Positions 7,562-9,617 of a stretch of DNA of 9,617 nucleotides are shown here, one piece after another. Below the pieces are notes generated by a model. That model saw only the letters and a program-made list of their open reading frames with translations. It was not told where the DNA came from and made no database searches. Numbering within the stretch: the first letter of the stretch is position 1; the number at the start of each line of letters is the position of its first letter. The DNA is taken from assembly GCA_937902945.1 (NCBI GenBank), contig CALEMD010000014.1:1-9617 (forward strand), in the 5' to 3' direction. The DNA is from an uncultured Erysipelotrichaceae bacterium. Lineage in GTDB: Bacteria; Bacillota_I; Bacilli_A; Erysipelotrichales; Erysipelotrichaceae. Position numbers and translations under genes: made by a program.

Positions 7562-7590
7562 ATTATAACGAAAAATGCTTCGTTTTTGAA
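7562..7590 (-). promoter_or_regulatory. sigma-A type promoter of the parE operon
   Basis: On the minus strand a perfect -10 element TATAAT (plus positions 7562-7567) lies 17 bp from a TTCAAA -35 element (7585-7590; 4 of 6 consensus matches). The expected start of transcription is near 7555, giving a leader of about 20 bases with AAGGAGA before the parE ATG. Because the genes downstream overlap without gaps, this is probably the main promoter for the whole cluster down to mtnN, although internal promoters inside coding sequence cannot be excluded. Confidence 0.72.
7567..7584. repeat. small inverted repeat within the parE promoter spacer
   Basis: AACGAA (7567-7572) and TTCGTT (7579-7584) are perfect inverted arms six bases long, separated by six bases. 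The repeat fills almost exactly the spacer between the -35 and -10 elements of the parE promoter, where a repressor would block polymerase. It may be an operator or chance; no regulator gene for it is visible. Confidence 0.35.
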
Positions 7591-7610
7591 GTGGCAGAGC
7601 GTGCTAGAAT
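7583..7610 (+). promoter_or_regulatory. probable extended -10 promoter of plsY
   Basis: TAGAAT at 7605-7610 is preceded by TGC (7602-7604), giving the extended TGn -10 form. A poor -35 (TTTTTG at 7583-7588, spacing 16) lies in the same bases as the parE -35 element. The predicted start is about 7616-7618, on or just before the GGAGGG ribosome binding site (7617-7622), so the plsY leader would be only about 12-14 bases. This extreme shortness lowers confidence, but I see no better plus-strand promoter in the 94-bp gap. Confidence 0.5.
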
Positions 7611-7629
7611 GTAAACGGAGGGTTTATTT

Positions 7630-8235
7630 ATGCTGAATATACTCGCAATTGTGCTGAGTTATCTCTTTGGCTCCATACCTTGGTCTTTGATTATCGGCCG
7701 CTCCTTCTTTAAAAAAGATATACGGAAAGAAGGATCGGGGAATCTCGGAGCAAGCAATGCAGGCCGTGTACTCGGGCGTCCAATTGCTTTTATTGTTACT
7801 TTGCTGGATGCTTTCAAGGCATTCTTCTCTATGCTTTTCTGCTATTACTTTGCCCCGGATGTGATTCTTCTTGCCGGACTGTTCTGCTGCCTGGGACATT
7901 GCTTCCCGATCTTTGCCGGATTTAAAGGTGGCAAGGCAGTTGCCACTTCCTATGGCTTTCTGTTGGGAATCAGCGTCATGATTACGCACCAGTATTTCTG
8001 GCAGTTCGCATTCCCTATTCTCTGCTTCTTTGCCATTCTGTATGCCTGCCGCTATGTTTCAGCCGCAAGCATTCTGTCTCTTGGCATTGAAGTCATAACC
8101 AGCTTTATCATCAGGAATCCTCTTACGGTATCTATCTCAATACTGATCCTATGGATCTTTGTCACCTATCGTCACAAATCGAATATCGAAAGAATCAGAA
8201 ACGGCACAGAAAACCGCATCAAGTGGATGGGCTGA
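7630..8235 (+). CDS. plsY: glycerol-3-phosphate acyltransferase PlsY (acyl-phosphate dependent)
   Basis: This is a 201-residue integral membrane protein with several hydrophobic helices (about 3-23, 52-73, 77-95, 110-120 with 124-139, 144-161, 166-180). The three cytosolic PlsY motifs are present: GSGNLGASN at 35-43, GH at 89-90 followed by FKGGKA at 98-103, and RHKSNIERIRNGTE at 181-194. PlsY moves an acyl group from acyl-phosphate to glycerol-3-phosphate to make lysophosphatidic acid, the first committed step of phospholipid synthesis in most Bacillota. Two motif positions differ from what I expect: Ser42 where Thr is usual, and Ala103 where GGKG is usual. The start has GGAGGG seven bases upstream. 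The gene is divergent from parE, a common arrangement, and is followed two bases later by a hydrolase gene. Confidence 0.95.
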   Translation: MLNILAIVLSYLFGSIPWSLIIGRSFFKKDIRKEGSGNLGASNAGRVLGRPIAFIVTLLDAFKAFFSMLFCYYFAPDVILLAGLFCCLGHCFPIFAGFKGGKAVATSYGFLLGISVMITHQYFWQFAFPILCFFAILYACRYVSAASILSLGIEVITSFIIRNPLTVSISILILWIFVTYRHKSNIERIRNGTENRIKWMG

Positions 8236-8237
8236 GT

Positions 8238-9014
8238 ATGGGAACTGTACAGACATTCAAGCTCAGCATTGCACCTTTAAAGCAGAATCCAAGAAAAATA
8301 TTTGTATACCTGCCGGATGGCTATCAGCAGTCAAATAAAAAATATCCTGTTCTCTATATGTTTGACGGACATAATCTCTTTTCAGATAAAACCGCAACCT
8401 ATGGCAAGTGCTGGGGCATACGTGAATACCTTGATTCTAGACATCTGCCTCTAGTCGTCATCGGCCAGGACTGCAATCATACCGGCAACCGCCGCTTATC
8501 AGAATACTGTCCTATACCGGTTCCTGAGGATTCATGGATTGCGCCGCTCAAGCCGCAGGGAGAGATCACTGCAAAATGGTTTGCCGACGTGCTTAAGCCG
8601 GAGTGCGAGAAAAGATTCCGCATCTGTTCCGACAGAAAGCATGTTGGCATCGGGGGCAGTTCCATGGGCGGACTGATGTCTGCCTACTGCATTGCCGAAT
8701 ACAATTCTATCTATGGTCTTGCGGCATGTGTGTCAAGCACCATGGATATCAATCTGCCTGCCCTTCTGAAGATCATTGATCAGTCAGAAATATCTGCCGA
8801 TACAAGAATCTATATGGATTTCGGCAGCAATGAGATCCGCAGCAAGCTGCGCACAGCTGAAGCAATTGACAATATGCTGCAGATCAATCATGCCTTTCAG
8901 AACAAAGGATGCAATACCTATCCAAACATAGTAGTCAAAGGTACACACAGTGAAGCTTCCTGGCAGACCATTGTTCCTGTGTTTCTCAATTATCTCTACC
9001 GCACAGATGAATGA
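8238..9014 (+). CDS. alpha/beta hydrolase, predicted esterase (esterase D / COG2819-like)
   Basis: With ATG at 8238 the protein has 258 residues. It shows an alpha/beta hydrolase fold: strand plus turn VYLPDGYQ near 23-30, VLYMFDGHNLF at 38-48 (oxyanion-hole region of this family), the nucleophile elbow GSSMGG with Ser142, and the catalytic His237 in GTHSEASW. The acid is probably around Asp194-Glu199. This pattern matches predicted hydrolases related to esterase D and siderophore esterases, which cleave carboxyl esters; the substrate cannot be told. There is no signal peptide, so it is likely cytosolic. The frame is open upstream to 8151, but that start would lie inside plsY and precede the conserved domain, so I prefer the ATG two bases after the plsY stop; GTG at 8223 is an alternative. 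The ribosome binding site is weak (GGATGG), suggesting coupling to plsY. Confidence 0.85.
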   Translation: MGTVQTFKLSIAPLKQNPRKIFVYLPDGYQQSNKKYPVLYMFDGHNLFSDKTATYGKCWGIREYLDSRHLPLVVIGQDCNHTGNRRLSEYCPIPVPEDSWIAPLKPQGEITAKWFADVLKPECEKRFRICSDRKHVGIGGSSMGGLMSAYCIAEYNSIYGLAACVSSTMDINLPALLKIIDQSEISADTRIYMDFGSNEIRSKLRTAEAIDNMLQINHAFQNKGCNTYPNIVVKGTHSEASWQTIVPVFLNYLYRTDE

Positions 9015-9046
9015 AAAGAACTCTCCGCAAGAAAGTTCTTTTTTTT
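9014..9046 (+). terminator. intrinsic terminator after the plsY-hydrolase unit
   Basis: AAAAGAACT (9014-9022) pairs with AGTTCTTTT (9034-9042) around an 11-base loop, and the T-run continues to 9046. The first stem base is the last base of the hydrolase stop codon. On the minus strand only a short, T-poor tail would follow the hairpin, so it should work best for plus-strand transcripts, although it may also slow those from the facing gene. Confidence 0.85.
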
Positions 9047-9617
9047 ACTGATCCTTCATGCCGCGCATGACATTGCCAATGCGCAGTTTCAGAACATCCA
9101 CTGTATAAGGCTTGCTGATCATATCGTTGGCACCCAATTCAAGTACCTTCTTTTCACTCTCCGGATCAGCAGTCACAACCACCACCGGCAGTGTCTTATA
9201 GTCTAGAGAAGAACGGATGCTCTTCAGCACTTCAAAGCCGGACATGCCTGGCATGACAATATCCAGCACAACAATATCAATTCTGCGGCTGTATTTGCGG
9301 ATGACTTCCAGTCCCTTGCTGCCTGATTCCGTTTCAATAACAGCATAATCGCTGCTGAATGCAGAATGCATCAGTTTGCGGGATATGCCATCATCATCAA
9401 TGACAAGCATGATCGGCTTTTTATGATTGTCCTTTGCCTTTTCAACGATGAAATTGCTCTTGCCGCCAAGCTTGGCAAAATACAAAGCATCATCGGCAGC
9501 CTGAAAGAAATCATTGAGTTCAATGGTATCCTTGCCAATCCATGCCGCTCCGATGCTTACGCTTACCTGCACATCTGCAGTTTCGAGTTTAATCTTTCTG
9601 ACTCCTCTTCTGATGTC
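9045..9617 (-). CDS. GGDEF domain end fused to a C-terminal response-regulator receiver domain (partial)
   Basis: The reading frame is open to the right edge, giving 190 visible residues and an unknown N-terminus. Residues 1-60 fit the end of a GGDEF domain: VSVSIGAAWIG, then FFQAADDALYFAKLGGKSNF, which matches the terminal strand-helix-strand of diguanylate cyclases. The GGDEF signature itself would lie outside the window. From about residue 68 a full receiver domain follows: PIMLVIDDDG with the acidic pair, VVLDIVMPGMSG with the phosphoacceptor Asp, VVTAD with the conserved Thr, and ISKPY with the conserved Lys. The protein probably couples phosphorylation to c-di-GMP production or sensing. 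A GTG at 9572 exists but sits within the GGDEF fold, so it is not the start. The TAA stop lies within the T-run of the facing terminator. Confidence 0.85.
   Translation of the reverse strand, partial: DIRRGVRKIKLETADVQVSVSIGAAWIGKDTIELNDFFQAADDALYFAKLGGKSNFIVEKAKDNHKKPIMLVIDDDGISRKLMHSAFSSDYAVIETESGSKGLEVIRKYSRRIDIVVLDIVMPGMSGFEVLKSIRSSLDYKTLPVVVVTADPESEKKVLELGANDMISKPYTVDVLKLRIGNVMRGMKDQ

Noticed and set aside
7624..7989. A 121-codon minus-strand open frame opposite plsY
   Set aside because: It is antisense to the conserved PlsY motifs and has no similarity to a known domain.
8151..8237. A longer N-terminus for the hydrolase beginning at 8151
   Set aside because: It would overlap the plsY C-terminal motif by 85 bp, has no ribosome binding site, and the added residues do not belong to the hydrolase fold.
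9045..9572. Treating the right-edge gene as a complete response regulator starting with GTG at 9572
   Set aside because: The frame stays open to the window edge and the residues on both sides of the GTG belong to the same GGDEF strand.
1..9617. tRNA, rRNA, CRISPR, insertion sequence or riboswitch
   Set aside because: Genes fill nearly all bases; the only gaps are 94 and 30 bp and hold promoters and a terminator. No repeat arrays or transposase-like frames were seen.

Overview
The window looks like a chromosomal housekeeping region of a low-to-mid GC Gram-positive bacterium (Bacillota). The plsY / parE-parC neighbourhood, the yqeG-yqeH-yhbY-yqeK-rsfS block, consistent AGGAGG-type ribosome binding sites and a T-rich intrinsic terminator all point there. 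A NadD-like stub fused to YqeK, resembling fusions I recall from Mollicutes, makes an Erysipelotrichales-type lineage my best guess. No marker in the window proves this placement.

Layout. From about 7555 down to the left edge, one minus-strand operon runs parE - parC - yqeG - yqeH - yhbY - nadD*/yqeK - rsfS - mtnN (cut by the edge). All seven junctions overlap, by 1 to 38 bases, so 7.5 kb contain no intergenic base. A 94-bp divergent promoter region (7536-7629) separates this operon from a plus-strand pair: plsY (glycerol-3-phosphate acyltransferase) and an alpha/beta hydrolase. A hairpin terminator at 9014-9046 closes that pair. Facing it from the right edge is the 3' end of a minus-strand gene whose protein ends with a GGDEF domain tail followed by a receiver domain.

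How it fits together. ParE and ParC form topoisomerase IV, which unlinks daughter chromosomes. The genes behind them act mostly in ribosome biogenesis and silencing (YqeH for the 30S subunit, YhbY for the 50S subunit, RsfS as silencing factor) and in nucleotide or SAM by-product clean-up (YqeK for Ap4A, MtnN for MTA/SAH). YqeG is a poorly characterised HAD phosphatase. PlsY starts phospholipid synthesis. Chromosome decatenation, ribosome assembly and membrane growth therefore share one control region whose two divergent promoters overlap around their -35 elements.

No mobile element, CRISPR array, tRNA or rRNA was seen. The most notable points are the NadD-like N-terminus of YqeK that has lost both catalytic histidines, YqeH with a changed G4 motif, overlapping divergent promoters with a small inverted repeat in the parE spacer, and a GGDEF-then-receiver domain order. 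I found no wholly new multi-gene system here.
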